64,000 bases of DNA, from contig CAJYXO010000148.1 in assembly GCA_913778765.1 (NCBI GenBank), positions 1 to 64,000 on the forward strand, read 5' to 3'. Shown piece by piece: positions 51,968 to 62,773 of this stretch. The notes below the pieces were generated by a model. That model was not told where the DNA came from. It saw only the letters and a program-made list of their open reading frames with translations, and searched no databases. Each line of letters starts with the position of its first letter. Position 1 is the stretch's first letter. The stretch is from an uncultured Massilia sp. (GTDB taxonomy: Bacteria; Pseudomonadota; Gammaproteobacteria; Burkholderiales; Burkholderiaceae_D). The position numbers and the translations under genes are program-made.

Positions 51968-53347
51968 ATGCGTAAGACTTCACTCGCGCTGGCGCTGCTG
52001 ACCGCGGCTGTCCTGTCCGCCTGCGGCGGCAATGGCCCCAGCGCCGGCAACCAGACGCCCAAGATCCAGTTCAGCAACCAGGTCACTTTTGGCGACAGCC
52101 TCTCCGACGTCGGCACCTATGCCGTCGGTTCAATCGCGGCTCTGGGCGGTGGCCAGTACACCATCAACGGCAACAACACCACGATCAACCCCGAGCTGAC
52201 CGGCAAGAACTACACCACCCTGATCGCCGCCCAGCTCGGCCTGAAGGCGCCGTGCGCAGCCCAGACCGGCCTGGTCGGCACCGACACGACCGGCTCGACC
52301 GATCCCGCCGTTCCCAAGTTCGATTTCAATGAGCCGGTCGTCAACCACCAGGAATGCTTCAATTACGCGCAAGGCGGCGCCCGTGTGACCAACCCGATCG
52401 GCCCGGGTAACCGCGCCCTCGACCCGAACGCTGTCATTGCGGTTGGCCAGATGACGGTGCCGGTCGTGACCCAGATCCAGAACCACCTGAGCAAGTCGGG
52501 CGGCAAGTTCTCCGGCACCGAACTGGTCATCGTGATGGCGGGCGGTAACGACGTGCTGGAACTGCTGGGCGAATTCTCCGCCGGCGCGACCAAGGACGCC
52601 GGCACCGCGCTGGCAACCAGCCTGGTCCAGCAACTGGCGCCGGGCACCGCCAATCCGGCCACCGGCGCGGCAGCCATCCAGGCCGCGATCGTCGCCAACC
52701 AGAAGAACGCTGCCGACGTCATCATCAAGGCGGCGATCACCGCTGCTGTGATGAACGGCAACACTGCCGCGGCCGCCAACGCAGCCACGATCGGCGCCAC
52801 CGCCGGCGCCGCCGCGCAAACCGCCGCCGCGAAATACCAGGCAGCGCACAGCGGTGAGCTGGTGACCGCGATGGGCACCGCCGGCGACGAGCTGGCCGTG
52901 CAGGTCAAGACCCAGATCGTGGGCAAGGGCGCGAACTACGTGGTCGTGAACAACCTGCCGGACGTGTCGATCTCGCCGTCGGCCAAGGCGCAGTCGGCCG
53001 ACACCCAGAAGCTGATCGCCGCCATGGTGGCCGAGTTCAACAAGCGTCTGCTGGCCGGCCTCGGCAACGACCCGAAGGTCCTGTACGTCGACCTGGCCGC
53101 CATCAGCCGCGACCAGTCGGTCAACCCGACCCCGTACGGCCTGACCAACACCACGACCCCGGCCTGCGACCTGAGCACCGCCAAGAACCCGCTGGGAACC
53201 TCGCTGATCTGTAACAAGAACAACCTGATCGCCGGCGACGTCAGCCACTACATGTTCGCCGACTCCGTGCACCCGACCCCGTTCGAGTACGCGCTGATCG
53301 CACGCTATGTGCTCGAGCAGATGGCGGCAGTCAAGGGCTGGCTGTAA
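51968..53347 (+). CDS. SGNH/GDSL hydrolase family lipoprotein
   Basis: Lipobox LTAAVLSACGG; VTFGDSLSDVGTY; MAGGNDVLE; FADSVHPTPFEYALIARYVLEQM. Confidence 0.92.
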   Translation: MRKTSLALALLTAAVLSACGGNGPSAGNQTPKIQFSNQVTFGDSLSDVGTYAVGSIAALGGGQYTINGNNTTINPELTGKNYTTLIAAQLGLKAPCAAQTGLVGTDTTGSTDPAVPKFDFNEPVVNHQECFNYAQGGARVTNPIGPGNRALDPNAVIAVGQMTVPVVTQIQNHLSKSGGKFSGTELVIVMAGGNDVLELLGEFSAGATKDAGTALATSLVQQLAPGTANPATGAAAIQAAIVANQKNAADVIIKAAITAAVMNGNTAAAANAATIGATAGAAAQTAAAKYQAAHSGELVTAMGTAGDELAVQVKTQIVGKGANYVVVNNLPDVSISPSAKAQSADTQKLIAAMVAEFNKRLLAGLGNDPKVLYVDLAAISRDQSVNPTPYGLTNTTTPACDLSTAKNPLGTSLICNKNNLIAGDVSHYMFADSVHPTPFEYALIARYVLEQMAAVKGWL

Positions 53348-53404
53348 TTCACGGCAGGCCTCGCCGGAAAGGCGGGGCCGATCACAAAAGAATCAGGAGA
53401 ATCC

Positions 53405-54085
53405 ATGAAAGTTAGCAAGAATGCTGTGAAACTGCTGGTCGCCGCGGGTGCGCTGGCTGTCGCGACCGGCGCGCAAGCGCAGTCGAAAGGCCAGTTTGCC
53501 GTGTCGGTGGGCGCCAACATGCTCAAGCCGCACGTCGAAAGCGGCTTCATCTCCGCGCCGGCACTGCCGGGCTCGCAGGGCGACGTCGGCAAGGACACCC
53601 AGCCGGTGGCCGTCATCACCTACGGCCTGACCGACAACATCTCGGTCGAGACCGCGATCGGCACCCCGTACAAGCACAAGATCTACGGCGCCGGCGCCAT
53701 CGCCGGTACCGGCCAGCTGGGCACGGTCGAAGCCCTGCCGGCGATCGCGCTGCTGCAGTACCGCTTCTTCAGCCCGACCTCGATGATCCGTCCTTTCGTC
53801 GGCCTGGGCGTGACCTATGCGATGTTCCAGAAGGAAACCGGTTCGTTCGCGATGACCGCCCTGACCAATCCGGGCGGCGGCACCCCGACCACCTTCCGCA
53901 TCGACAACAAGTGGACCTACTCGGGCCAGGTCGGCCTGCAGTTCAACCTCAACGAGAAATGGTTCGCCAACGCGGCCTTCATCAAGACCAAGCTGAGCAC
54001 CGATGTGCACTTCTCGACCAACCAGAACCAGCGCATGCGCCTGGATCCGGATTCGTACATCCTGTCGGTCGGCTACAAGTTCTGA
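53405..54085 (+). CDS. ompW: OmpW family outer membrane protein
   Basis: Signal peptide, GLTDNISVETAIGTPYKHKI, LLQYRFF, YILSVGYKF terminal beta strand. Confidence 0.93.
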   Translation: MKVSKNAVKLLVAAGALAVATGAQAQSKGQFAVSVGANMLKPHVESGFISAPALPGSQGDVGKDTQPVAVITYGLTDNISVETAIGTPYKHKIYGAGAIAGTGQLGTVEALPAIALLQYRFFSPTSMIRPFVGLGVTYAMFQKETGSFAMTALTNPGGGTPTTFRIDNKWTYSGQVGLQFNLNEKWFANAAFIKTKLSTDVHFSTNQNQRMRLDPDSYILSVGYKF

Positions 54086-54107
54086 GTTGTAGACAGATCT
54101 CGTAGTT

Positions 54108-54141
54108 AAAAAAAAACCCGTCGCGTGACGGGTTTTTTTTT
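54108..54141. terminator. bidirectional intrinsic terminator between ompW and gcdH
   Basis: AAAAAAAAACCCGTCgcgtGACGGGTTTTTTTTT. Confidence 0.95.
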
Positions 54142-54153
54142 GTCCGGCGAGGA

Positions 54154-55347
54154 TCAGAACGCCGCGATGCCGGTTTGCGCACGGCCCAGGATCAGGGCGT
54201 GGATGTCGTGCGTGCCTTCATAGGTGTTGACCACTTCCAGGTTCACCATGTGGCGGATGATGCCGAACTCGTCGGAGATGCCGTTGCCGCCGAGCATGTC
54301 GCGTGCGGTGCGGGCGATGTCCAGCGACTTGCCGCAGGAATTGCGCTTCATGATCGAGGTGATCTCGACCGCGGCGGTGCCCTCGTCCTTCATGCGGCCC
54401 AGGCGCAGGCAGCCCTGCAGGCCCAGGGTGATTTCGGTCTGCATGTCGGCCAGTTTCTTTTGCACCAGCTGGTTGGCGGCGAGCGGCTTGCCGAACTGCT
54501 GGCGGTCCAGCACGTACTGGCGCGCGGTGTGCCAGCAGTCTTCCGCCGCGCCCAGCGCGCCCCAGGCGATGCCGTAGCGGGCCGAGTTCAGGCAGGTGAA
54601 CGGACCCTTCAGGCCGCGCACCTCCGGGAAGGCGTTTTCTTCCGGGCAGAACACTTCGTCCATGACGATTTCGCCGGTGACGGAGGAACGCAGGCCGAAT
54701 TTGCCGTGGATCGCCGGTGCACTCAAACCTTTCCAGCCTTTTTCCAGCACGAAGCCGCGGATCGCGCCTTCATCGTCCTTGGCCCACACCACGAACACGT
54801 CGGCGACCGGCGAGTTGGTGATCCACATCTTCGAGCCGGTCAGCGAATAGCCGCCGTCGACCTTGCGCGCGCGGGTGACCATCGAGGCCGGGTCGGAGCC
54901 GTGGTTCGGTTCGGTCAGGCCGAAGCAGCCGATCCATTCGCCGGTGGCCAGTTTCGGCAGGTATTTCTGCTTGGTTTCCTCGTTCGCGAATTCGTAGATC
55001 GGCACCATGACCAGCGAGGACTGCACGCTCATCATCGAGCGGTAGCCGGAATCGACGCGCTCGACTTCGCGCGCGATCAGGCCGTATGACACATAGTTCA
55101 GGCCCGGGCCGCCATACTGTTCCGGAATGGTCGGGCCCAGCAGGCCGAGTTCGCCCATTTCGCGGAAGATGGACGTGTCCATGGTTTCGTGGCGGAAAGC
55201 CTCGAGGATGCGCGGCTTCAGCTTGTCCTGGCAGTACGCGGCGGCGGCGTCGCGCACCATGCGCTCTTCGTCATTCAGCTGCTCGTTCAGCAGCAGCGGA
55301 TCATCCCAGTGGAACTGGGCTTTACGGGGCGAATCGGAACGGCTCAC
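54154..55347 (-). CDS. gcdH: acyl-CoA dehydrogenase, glutaryl-CoA dehydrogenase type
   Basis: [80 protein letters not shown] start proposed. Confidence 0.92.
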   Translation of the reverse strand: MSRSDSPRKAQFHWDDPLLLNEQLNDEERMVRDAAAAYCQDKLKPRILEAFRHETMDTSIFREMGELGLLGPTIPEQYGGPGLNYVSYGLIAREVERVDSGYRSMMSVQSSLVMVPIYEFANEETKQKYLPKLATGEWIGCFGLTEPNHGSDPASMVTRARKVDGGYSLTGSKMWITNSPVADVFVVWAKDDEGAIRGFVLEKGWKGLSAPAIHGKFGLRSSVTGEIVMDEVFCPEENAFPEVRGLKGPFTCLNSARYGIAWGALGAAEDCWHTARQYVLDRQQFGKPLAANQLVQKKLADMQTEITLGLQGCLRLGRMKDEGTAAVEITSIMKRNSCGKSLDIARTARDMLGGNGISDEFGIIRHMVNLEVVNTYEGTHDIHALILGRAQTGIAAF

Positions 55348-55515
55348 AGGGACTCCTGTCTCAGAAGAATCTTGTTGGACGTGGGCGGTCTGGCGCCGCC
55401 CGGCTTCGAGCATTATAAAAATTGCTGGTGGTTGCGGCTTTTGAAATGGCGACGTTTATTTTCATTTTCGTCACCGCGGTCGGGGCCGCTGGCTGGACAC
55501 CGGGGTCTGACCCCT

Positions 55516-56040
55516 CTACCGGGGTCGCGCCCCTGTCGTGCCGAACTGGCCGCCGTGGAAGATCAGGGCCGGCTGCGGATGCACGGCGCAGTCCTCGACT
55601 TCGCCGACGAAGATGACGTGGTCGCCTTCCGGATAGCGGCTGCGGTTGTGGCATTCGAACCAGGCGGTCACGCCTTTCAGGATCGGCTGGCCGGTGCGCG
55701 AGAGTTCGTAGTCGGTGCTGGCGAAGGGGTCTTCGCCGCGGCGCGAGAAACGCCGCGCGAGGTCTTCCTGGCCGGCCGAGAGCACATTGATCACGTAGTG
55801 CGAGTTGCCGCTGAAGATGGGCAGGCTGTTGGCCCTGTCGGACAGGCTCCACAGCACCAGCGGCGGTTCCAGCGACACGGAATTGAAGGAACTGGCGGTC
55901 AACCCGCGAAAACTGCCGTCGGCCAGGCGGGTGGTAATGACGGTGACGCCCGTCGCAAACTGGGACAGGGCCTGGCGGAAATGCGCGGAATCGAAACCGC
56001 GGGCGGCGGAGCGGGGAGAGCTGGTGTTCATTTGCGCCAT
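55516..56040 (-). CDS. flavin reductase family protein
   Basis: RQALSQFATGVTVITTRLADGSFRGLTASSFNSVSLEPPLVLWSL. Confidence 0.93.
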   Translation of the reverse strand: MAQMNTSSPRSAARGFDSAHFRQALSQFATGVTVITTRLADGSFRGLTASSFNSVSLEPPLVLWSLSDRANSLPIFSGNSHYVINVLSAGQEDLARRFSRRGEDPFASTDYELSRTGQPILKGVTAWFECHNRSRYPEGDHVIFVGEVEDCAVHPQPALIFHGGQFGTTGARPR

Positions 56041-56150
56041 TATGCCATCAACACCCCGGGCGCCCGGCCCCGCAACGGCGGGCATGCACGGCCGTGCGCT
56101 TTCGGTTACAGTGAAACCATGAAAAACTTCCATCCTGCAGAGGAAAACGT

Positions 56151-56690
56151 ATGAGCCAGCAATCGGCAACCGATGTGGCGATTCTGGGCGGCGGATGTTT
56201 CTGGTGCCTGGAAGCGGTGTATCTGGAGGCGCGCGGCGTGACCCGCGTCGAATCCGGGTACATGGGCGGCGCCACCACCGGGCCGACCTATGAACAGGTG
56301 TGCGCCGGCACCACCGGCCATGCCGAAGTGGTGCGCCTGGAGTTCGACCCCAGCGTGATCTCCTACCGCGATCTCCTGGAGATCTTCTTCACCATCCACG
56401 ACCCGACGACCCTGAACCGCCAGGGCAACGACGTCGGCACCCAGTACCGCTCGGTCATCTTCTTCACCTCGCCGGAACAGGAAGCGACGGCGCGCCAGGT
56501 GATGGCGGAAATGGCGGCGGTGTGGGACGCACCCATCGTCACGCAAATCCTGCCGCAGGAAACCTGGTACAAGGCCGAGGACTACCACCAGAATTACTTC
56601 GCGCAGCACCCGCTGCAGGGCTACTGCGCCTTCGTGGTGGCGCCCAAGGTGGCGAAGTTCCGCAAGACCTTCGCGGACAGGATGAAATAA
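56151..56690 (+). CDS. msrA: peptide-methionine (S)-S-oxide reductase
   Basis: AILGGGCFWCLEAVYLEARGVTRVESGYMGG, AEVVRLEFDP, QYRSVIF. Confidence 0.98.
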   Translation: MSQQSATDVAILGGGCFWCLEAVYLEARGVTRVESGYMGGATTGPTYEQVCAGTTGHAEVVRLEFDPSVISYRDLLEIFFTIHDPTTLNRQGNDVGTQYRSVIFFTSPEQEATARQVMAEMAAVWDAPIVTQILPQETWYKAEDYHQNYFAQHPLQGYCAFVVAPKVAKFRKTFADRMK

Positions 56691-56708
56691 GGTCGGCCGG
56701 CGCGGACC

Positions 56709-57956
56709 TCAATGCCGCGTCGACGTCAAATCGACCGCGCCGCTGCCATCGTACATGTAGGCCCTTGACCACGGCATCTGCGCCGGATCCTGTCCTGCCT
56801 TGCCGCACACGACCTGGTACAGGCTGATCCAGTCGTGCGCAAAGGCGTAGGCGCAACCCGCCAGGTAGACGTGCCAGATGCGGAAGGTCTTGGGATCGGC
56901 CAGCTGGCGGATGCGCGCGGCATTGGCTTCGAAGTTCTCGGTCCAGAGCGCGCAGGTGCGCGCGTAGTGGCGGCGCAGGTTTTCGACGTCGCGCACTTCG
57001 AGCCCGCCTTCCTGCATGCCGCGGATCACGCTGGAGAGGTGCGCCAGCTCGCCGTGCGGGAACACGTAGCGGCCGATGAATTCGCCGCTGCCATGGGGGC
57101 TGGCGCGATGTTCGATGTCGGTGGTCGTGATGCCGTGGTTCATCACCACGCCGCCCGGCGCCAGCAGCTGGTTCACGCGGGCAAAGTAGTCGGGCAGGTG
57201 CTGCACGCCCACATGCTCGAACATGCCGACGCTGGTGATGCGGTCGAATTCGCCGCCCACGTCGCGGTAGTCCTGCAGGCGGATTTCGATGCGGTCCTGC
57301 AGCCCGGCCCGGGCAACCCGTTCGCGGGCCAGCTCGAACTGGTTCTGCGACAACGTGACGCCAACACAACGGGCACCGAATTTCTGCGCCGCCCTCAGCA
57401 CCAGCGCGCCCCAGCCGCAGCCGATGTCCAGCAGGGTATGGCCCGGCTGCACGCCGATCTTGGTGAGGATGTGGTCGATCTTGGCGGTCTGGGCGGTGGC
57501 CAGGTCTTCGTTGCCGGTCTCGAAGTAGGCGCAGGAATACACCATGTTCGGATCGAGAAATTCCTTGTAGAACTCGTTCGACACGTCGTAGTGGTAGCGG
57601 ATCGCCTCGGCGTCCTTTTCACGGGTATGCGGCGAGACCAGGCGCAGCGCGCTGGCGACCTTGCTGGTGCGGGGCGGCTTGCCGGTCGATTCCGCCAGTG
57701 AATTGCCGATCTGGATCATGTCCGCCGCCCGTCCTTCGATCTCGAGCGCCCCTTCGACATAGGCCTCGCCGAGGCTGCCGAGGGTCGGCGACAGCAGGTA
57801 GCGCAGGCTGCCGGGTCCCGGCACGCGGATTTTCACGCGCGGCTGTTCGGATGACAGGTCGACCTGCTCGCCGTTCCACAGCTCGACGCGCAGCGGCAGG
57901 TTGTATTTGTTGCGGATGCCTGTGGTCCAGGCGGATAACTTCATCTGGTCGAACAC
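56709..57956 (-). CDS. cfa: cyclopropane-fatty-acyl-phospholipid synthase family protein
   Basis: YHYDVSNEFYKEFLDPNMVYSCAYFE, LLDIGCGWGALVLRAA, SVGMFEHVG. Confidence 0.95.
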   Translation of the reverse strand: MFDQMKLSAWTTGIRNKYNLPLRVELWNGEQVDLSSEQPRVKIRVPGPGSLRYLLSPTLGSLGEAYVEGALEIEGRAADMIQIGNSLAESTGKPPRTSKVASALRLVSPHTREKDAEAIRYHYDVSNEFYKEFLDPNMVYSCAYFETGNEDLATAQTAKIDHILTKIGVQPGHTLLDIGCGWGALVLRAAQKFGARCVGVTLSQNQFELARERVARAGLQDRIEIRLQDYRDVGGEFDRITSVGMFEHVGVQHLPDYFARVNQLLAPGGVVMNHGITTTDIEHRASPHGSGEFIGRYVFPHGELAHLSSVIRGMQEGGLEVRDVENLRRHYARTCALWTENFEANAARIRQLADPKTFRIWHVYLAGCAYAFAHDWISLYQVVCGKAGQDPAQMPWSRAYMYDGSGAVDLTSTRH

Positions 57957-58012
57957 GCGAAACCCCTCCGGCTGACGGAGCTTCGCCGAACCATCGCGGC
58001 TGTCGAAGCCCC

Positions 58013-59278
58013 TTACGGTTGCAAACGCTGCCGCGTCCAGCTGCCATCTTCCTGACGCGTGTATACGACACGGTCGTGGAAGCGTGAACGCCGCCCCTGC
58101 CAGAACTCGATCCGTTCCGGCACCAGTCGAAAACCGCCCCAGTTCTCTGGGCGCTGGGGCGTCTCTCCAACCTGTCGCGCAACGTCCTCGTAGTGGTGTT
58201 CGAGATCTGCGCGGCTGGCGATCGGCGCGCTTTGTCGAGACGCAATCGCCGACAGCCGGCTCTTCAGCGGCCGGCTGTTGAAGTATTTGTCGCTTTCTTC
58301 GGCAGAGGTGCGCTCGACTTTTCCTTCGATTCGCACCTGCCGTTCAAGTTCGCTCCAAAAGAATAGCAGACATGCAAACGGATTGCCGCTCAGTTGTTTT
58401 CCCTTCTGGCTGTCGTAGTTCGTGTACCAGGTGAAACCGCGGGCGTCGAACTGCTTGATCAGCACGATGCGCGAGCTCGGCCGGCCATCCTCGTCGACGG
58501 TCGACACCCCCATCGCGTTCGGTTCGTTGACCTCGGCCTTCAGCGCTTCTTCGAACCAGCGGGTGAACTGCTGGATCGGGTCATCCAGAACGTCGTTCTC
58601 GTCCAGGCTGGCCCGGCCGTAATCCTTGCGCAGGTCGGCCACGCGCTCGCCGACCGACACCGTGGTGCCCGGCGCCGGCACGCTGCCGCCCGGCATCGCC
58701 ACGTCCGGCACGGCCGCCGTAGCCGTCTCTGCCGCCGGGTTGCCGGTGTCGATGCCGCGGCGGCGCTGCATGGCCTGGCCGAGCTGCCGCATCTGCTCGG
58801 GTCCGAACAGCCGCAAGGCCATCGGCGCCATCGTGTTTTCCTCGCGCTCCATATGCCCCAGGTAACGCTGGGCAAAGCGCTGCACGGTCGAGCTCGACAG
58901 TTGCGCGCCGCTGCCATCGGCGATGGCGGTCAGCTGTTCGTGCAGGTCCTGCCACATGGCATCCATGTCCTTGTGGTCCTGCAGGATCACCGGCGCCAGC
59001 GCCTGCAGGGTGGCGGCATCCTCGCCCTGGGCGATCGCGCGCAGCATCGGGATCAGGTCCTGCTCTTCGTCTTCGTGGTGCAGGTGGGCGGCCTTCTCGA
59101 AATACTTCAGTACCGCGCTGGCCGCCTGGCGCGCCTGCTCGTCGGCGCCATGTTGCGGCAGGTGCGCCAGCAGTTTTTCCAGCGTCGCCAACTGCTTGCG
59201 GATGCGTCCGTGGCAATGCTTGAGCACGGCGACAGGCTGGTCGAAATCGGGGGCGGTGTCTGGAAGAAGCGAGTTCAT
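58013..59278 (-). CDS. pdxH: hemerythrin (HHE) domain - pyridoxamine 5'-phosphate oxidase (PdxH) fusion protein
   Basis: 421-aa uninterrupted ORF; residues about 1-170 HHE ([49 protein letters not shown]), residues about 207-421 PdxH ([102 protein letters not shown]). Confidence 0.88.
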   Translation of the reverse strand: MNSLLPDTAPDFDQPVAVLKHCHGRIRKQLATLEKLLAHLPQHGADEQARQAASAVLKYFEKAAHLHHEDEEQDLIPMLRAIAQGEDAATLQALAPVILQDHKDMDAMWQDLHEQLTAIADGSGAQLSSSTVQRFAQRYLGHMEREENTMAPMALRLFGPEQMRQLGQAMQRRRGIDTGNPAAETATAAVPDVAMPGGSVPAPGTTVSVGERVADLRKDYGRASLDENDVLDDPIQQFTRWFEEALKAEVNEPNAMGVSTVDEDGRPSSRIVLIKQFDARGFTWYTNYDSQKGKQLSGNPFACLLFFWSELERQVRIEGKVERTSAEESDKYFNSRPLKSRLSAIASRQSAPIASRADLEHHYEDVARQVGETPQRPENWGGFRLVPERIEFWQGRRSRFHDRVVYTRQEDGSWTRQRLQP

Positions 59279-59377
59279 GGTGGCTGTTGCGGACGCGTAG
59301 AAAGAGAGAAAAATTTGGTTGACTGAAAGTTATTTTAGAGCAAGGACGCGCTTTCCGTCCGGTAAAATGGCGGGATC

Positions 59378-60241
59378 ATGACGACATTATCTCTAGACGA
59401 AGTCGACTTCGAACGCCGCTTCGGCGGCATCGCCCGTCTCTACGGCGAGCGTGCACTGGAACGCTTCCGCAAGGCGCACGTTTGCGTCATCGGCGTCGGC
59501 GGCGTCGGTTCGTGGATCGTCGAAGCGCTGGCGCGCAGCGCGGTCGGCCGCCTGACCCTGATCGACCTCGATAACGTGGCCGAATCGAACATCAACCGCC
59601 AGATCCAGGCGCTGTCGACGACGGTCGGCATGCCGAAGATCGAGGCTTTGAGGCAGCGTATCGCGCTGATCAACCCCTATTGCGAAGTCGAGCTGGTCGA
59701 GGATTTCATCGACCCGGACAACATCCCGCAGATGGTCGCGCCGGGCAAGTTCGACTTCGTGTTCGACGCCATCGACAGCGTCAAGGCCAAGGCGGCCCTG
59801 ATCGCCCACTGCCGCGACCATGCGATCCCCTTGACGGTGATCGGCGGCGCCGGCGGCCAGCTGGATCCGACGAAAATCGAGGTGCGCGACCTGGCCCGCA
59901 CCGAGCAGGAGCCGCTGCTGAAGAAGGTGCGCAAGATCCTGCGCGCCCAGTACGGCTTCGCAAAGGGCGAGAAGAACAAGTACCACATCGACGCCGTGTT
60001 CTCGATGGAGCCGCTGCGCTATCCGGAAGCGGGCGATGCCTGCGCGATCGATGCCAACAGCATCACCGGGCTGAACTGCGCCGGTTTCGGCTCCAGCATG
60101 GTCGTCACCGCGACCTTCGGCATGGTTGCCGCCGGCCACATGCTGCGCAAATTGGCCGAGGAGGCGAATGCCGTGGTGGCGCCGGCTTTGGCCCCGGCCG
60201 CCAACGACGCTGTGCAAGGAGAGGTGGCCTTGTTATCATAG
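59378..60241 (+). CDS. tcdA: tRNA threonylcarbamoyladenosine dehydratase (TcdA/CsdL)
   Basis: RFGGIARLYGERALERFRKAHVCVIGVGGVGSWIVEALARSAVGRLTLIDLDNVAESNINRQ. Confidence 0.94.
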   Translation: MTTLSLDEVDFERRFGGIARLYGERALERFRKAHVCVIGVGGVGSWIVEALARSAVGRLTLIDLDNVAESNINRQIQALSTTVGMPKIEALRQRIALINPYCEVELVEDFIDPDNIPQMVAPGKFDFVFDAIDSVKAKAALIAHCRDHAIPLTVIGGAGGQLDPTKIEVRDLARTEQEPLLKKVRKILRAQYGFAKGEKNKYHIDAVFSMEPLRYPEAGDACAIDANSITGLNCAGFGSSMVVTATFGMVAAGHMLRKLAEEANAVVAPALAPAANDAVQGEVALLS

Positions 60242-60275
60242 GTTCAGTTATTTACTGAACCATGAAAGAGGCTCC

Positions 60276-60782
60276 ATGATCCGTCGTATCGCTTTCGTGA
60301 CCCTGCTGCTGGCGGCCGCTGCCGCCGGCGCCCAGGATTCCACCCAGACCCAGGCCCAGACCACCGCGGCCAACCCCGGCAGCGCCCAGCAGGCCACCGA
60401 CACCCCGGCCCAGCCGACCGCGCAGTCGACCGCGCCGCAGATCCAGATCATCGACACCGTCGTCGGCAAGGGCAAGGAAGCCACGATCGGCAGCACCGTC
60501 TACGTCAACTACACCGGCTGGTTCTACAAGCCCATGGCCAAGAAGCAGCGCGGCCGCAAGTTCGATTCCTCGCTGGACGCCGGCCGCGGCCCGCTCGACT
60601 TCCCGCTCGGCGCCGGCCGTGTGATCAAGGGTTGGGACCAGGGCGTGGCCGGCATGAAGGTGGGCGGCAAGCGTACCCTGATCATCCCGAGCGACCTGGC
60701 CTACGGCAAGCGCGGCTCGCCGGGCGGCATCCCGCCGGATTCGGACCTGATCTTCGACGTGGAACTGCTGGACGTTAAGTAA
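60276..60782 (+). CDS. FKBP-type peptidyl-prolyl cis-trans isomerase, secreted
   Basis: Signal peptide, Ala/Thr/Gln linker, VYVNYTGWFY..FDSSLDAGRGPLDFPLGAGRVIKGWDQGVAGMKVGGKRTLIIPSDLAYG. Confidence 0.95.
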   Translation: MIRRIAFVTLLLAAAAAGAQDSTQTQAQTTAANPGSAQQATDTPAQPTAQSTAPQIQIIDTVVGKGKEATIGSTVYVNYTGWFYKPMAKKQRGRKFDSSLDAGRGPLDFPLGAGRVIKGWDQGVAGMKVGGKRTLIIPSDLAYGKRGSPGGIPPDSDLIFDVELLDVK

Positions 60783-60815
60783 GTCAAATGACAACCTGAC
60801 GCGGAGGTTTTGAAC

Positions 60816-61760
60816 ATGCGCATCGCGAACGACGTTACTGAACTGATCGGTAATACCCCTCTGGTGCGCATCCGGCGCCTGGCCCGGGACGGCGGCGCGG
60901 ACGCAGTTGCCACGATCCTCGCCAAGCTGGAATTCTATAGTCCGGCCCACAGCGTCAAGGACCGGATCGGCCTGGCCATGATCGAGGCCGCCGAACGGGA
61001 CGGCAAGATCGGGCCCGGCACCATCATCGTCGAACCGACCTCCGGCAACACCGGCATCGCGCTGGCGATGGTGTGCGCGTCGCGCGGCTACCGCTGCCGC
61101 CTCGTCATGCCGGAAACCATGAGCAACGAGCGCCGCATGCTGCTGCGCGCCTATGGCGCCGAGCTGGTCCTGACTCCCGGCCCGGAAGGCATGCTGGGCG
61201 CGATCCGCCGCGCCGAGGAAATCGTGGCCAGCGATCCGCAATGCTTCATGCCGCAGCAGTTCAACAATCCCGCCAACCCGGAAGTCCATCGCCGCACCAC
61301 GGCCGAGGAAATCTGGCGCGACACCGACGGCAAGGTCGACATCCTGGTGGCCGGCGTCGGCACCGGCGGCACCATCACCGGCGTGGCCGAAGTCATCAAG
61401 GAACGCAAGCCCGGCTTCCGCGCGATCGCCGTGGAACCGGAAGCCTCACCGATGCTCTCCAAAGGCACCAAGGGCCCGCACCCGATCCAGGGCATCGGCG
61501 CCGGCTTCGTGCCGCAGGTGCTGAACACACACGCCTACGACGAAGTCATCACCGTCAGGAACGAGGACGCCTTCGAGACCGCGCGCGCGGCCGCCCGCGA
61601 GGAGGGGCTGCTGGTCGGGATCTCGTCGGGAGCGGCGCTGTGGGCGGCGATGCAGGTGGCCAAGCGGCCGGAGAATGCGGGGAAGATGATCGTGACCATC
61701 ATTCCTTCGTTTGGGGAGCGGTACCTCAGCACGGCCCTGTACGCCAACTTGGCGGGCTGA
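60816..61760 (+). CDS. cysK: cysteine synthase
   Basis: [52 protein letters not shown]. Confidence 0.95.
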   Translation: MRIANDVTELIGNTPLVRIRRLARDGGADAVATILAKLEFYSPAHSVKDRIGLAMIEAAERDGKIGPGTIIVEPTSGNTGIALAMVCASRGYRCRLVMPETMSNERRMLLRAYGAELVLTPGPEGMLGAIRRAEEIVASDPQCFMPQQFNNPANPEVHRRTTAEEIWRDTDGKVDILVAGVGTGGTITGVAEVIKERKPGFRAIAVEPEASPMLSKGTKGPHPIQGIGAGFVPQVLNTHAYDEVITVRNEDAFETARAAAREEGLLVGISSGAALWAAMQVAKRPENAGKMIVTIIPSFGERYLSTALYANLAG

Positions 61761-61792
61761 TTTTCGCGTGGGCACGGCGTGCCCACCCTGGC

Positions 61793-62773
61793 TTAATGCG
61801 CGTGCCCGGCGTGGGCATGACCGTGGTCGTGATCGTGGTCATGATCTTCGTGCGTCTCATGCAGCGCACAGCTGCTGTGCTTCGTCGTCCCTTGCTCCAC
61901 CTGCAGCGTGCAGTGATGGATCGCGAAATCCTCGCGCAGGTGCTCGACGATGTGGTCGATCGCCTCGTCGCCCGGATACCCGCCCGGCATCACCAGGTGG
62001 GCGGTCAGCGCCGTCTCGGTGGTGCTCATCGCCCAGATGTGGACGTCGTGCACCTCGGTCACGCCGGCCTGCGAGGACAGGTAAGCCGTGACCCGGGTCG
62101 CGTCGACGCTGGCCGGCACGCCGGCCAGCGCCAGCTGCAGCGATTCCTTCAGCAGCGACCAGGTGCCGGCCACGATGATCACCACGATCACCAGGCTGAC
62201 CGCCGGGTCGAGCCAGGTCCAGCCGGTGTACATCACCACCAGGCCCGCCACCACCACGCCCAGCGACAAGGCCGCGTCGGCCGCCATGTGCAGGTAGGCG
62301 CCGCGCACGTTGATGTCGTCCTTGCTGCCGGCCATGAACAGCCAGGCCGAGAAGCCGTTGATCAGCACGCCCACCGCCGCCACGATCGACACCGTGGTGC
62401 CGGCCACCGGCTCCGGATGCGCGAAGCGGTGGATCGCCTCCCAGGCGATGGCGCCGCAGGCCACCATCAGCAGCAGGGCATTGCCCAGCGCCGCCAGGAT
62501 CGAGGTGCCGCGCAGGCCGTAGGTGAAGCGGCGCGTCGGCGCGGCTTTCGCCAGCAGGGCCGCGCCCCAGGCCAGCGCCAGGCCGAGCACGTCGGACAGG
62601 TTGTGGCCGGCATCGGCCATCAGCGCGGTCGAATTGGCGATGAAGCCATAGAAGAATTCGATGGCGACGAAGGCGATGTTCAGGCCGATGGCCAGCACGA
62701 AGGCGCGGCCGGCGTCGGCCGGGGCAGGGTGGTGGTGGCCGTGGCCATGGTCGTGATTGTGGTGAAGGCTCAT
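61793..62773 (-). CDS. cation diffusion facilitator family transporter (CzcD/ZitB-like)
   Basis: His-rich termini, ALMADAGHNLSDVLGLALAWGAALLA, CDF TM pattern. Confidence 0.95.
   Translation of the reverse strand: MSLHHNHDHGHGHHHPAPADAGRAFVLAIGLNIAFVAIEFFYGFIANSTALMADAGHNLSDVLGLALAWGAALLAKAAPTRRFTYGLRGTSILAALGNALLLMVACGAIAWEAIHRFAHPEPVAGTTVSIVAAVGVLINGFSAWLFMAGSKDDINVRGAYLHMAADAALSLGVVVAGLVVMYTGWTWLDPAVSLVIVVIIVAGTWSLLKESLQLALAGVPASVDATRVTAYLSSQAGVTEVHDVHIWAMSTTETALTAHLVMPGGYPGDEAIDHIVEHLREDFAIHHCTLQVEQGTTKHSSCALHETHEDHDHDHDHGHAHAGHAH

Noticed and set aside
60126-60275. N-terminal extension of the FKBP ORF overlapping tcdA
   Set aside because: Signal peptide begins at MIRRIAFVTLLLAAAAAGAQ (60276); the upstream part is out-of-frame tcdA sequence.
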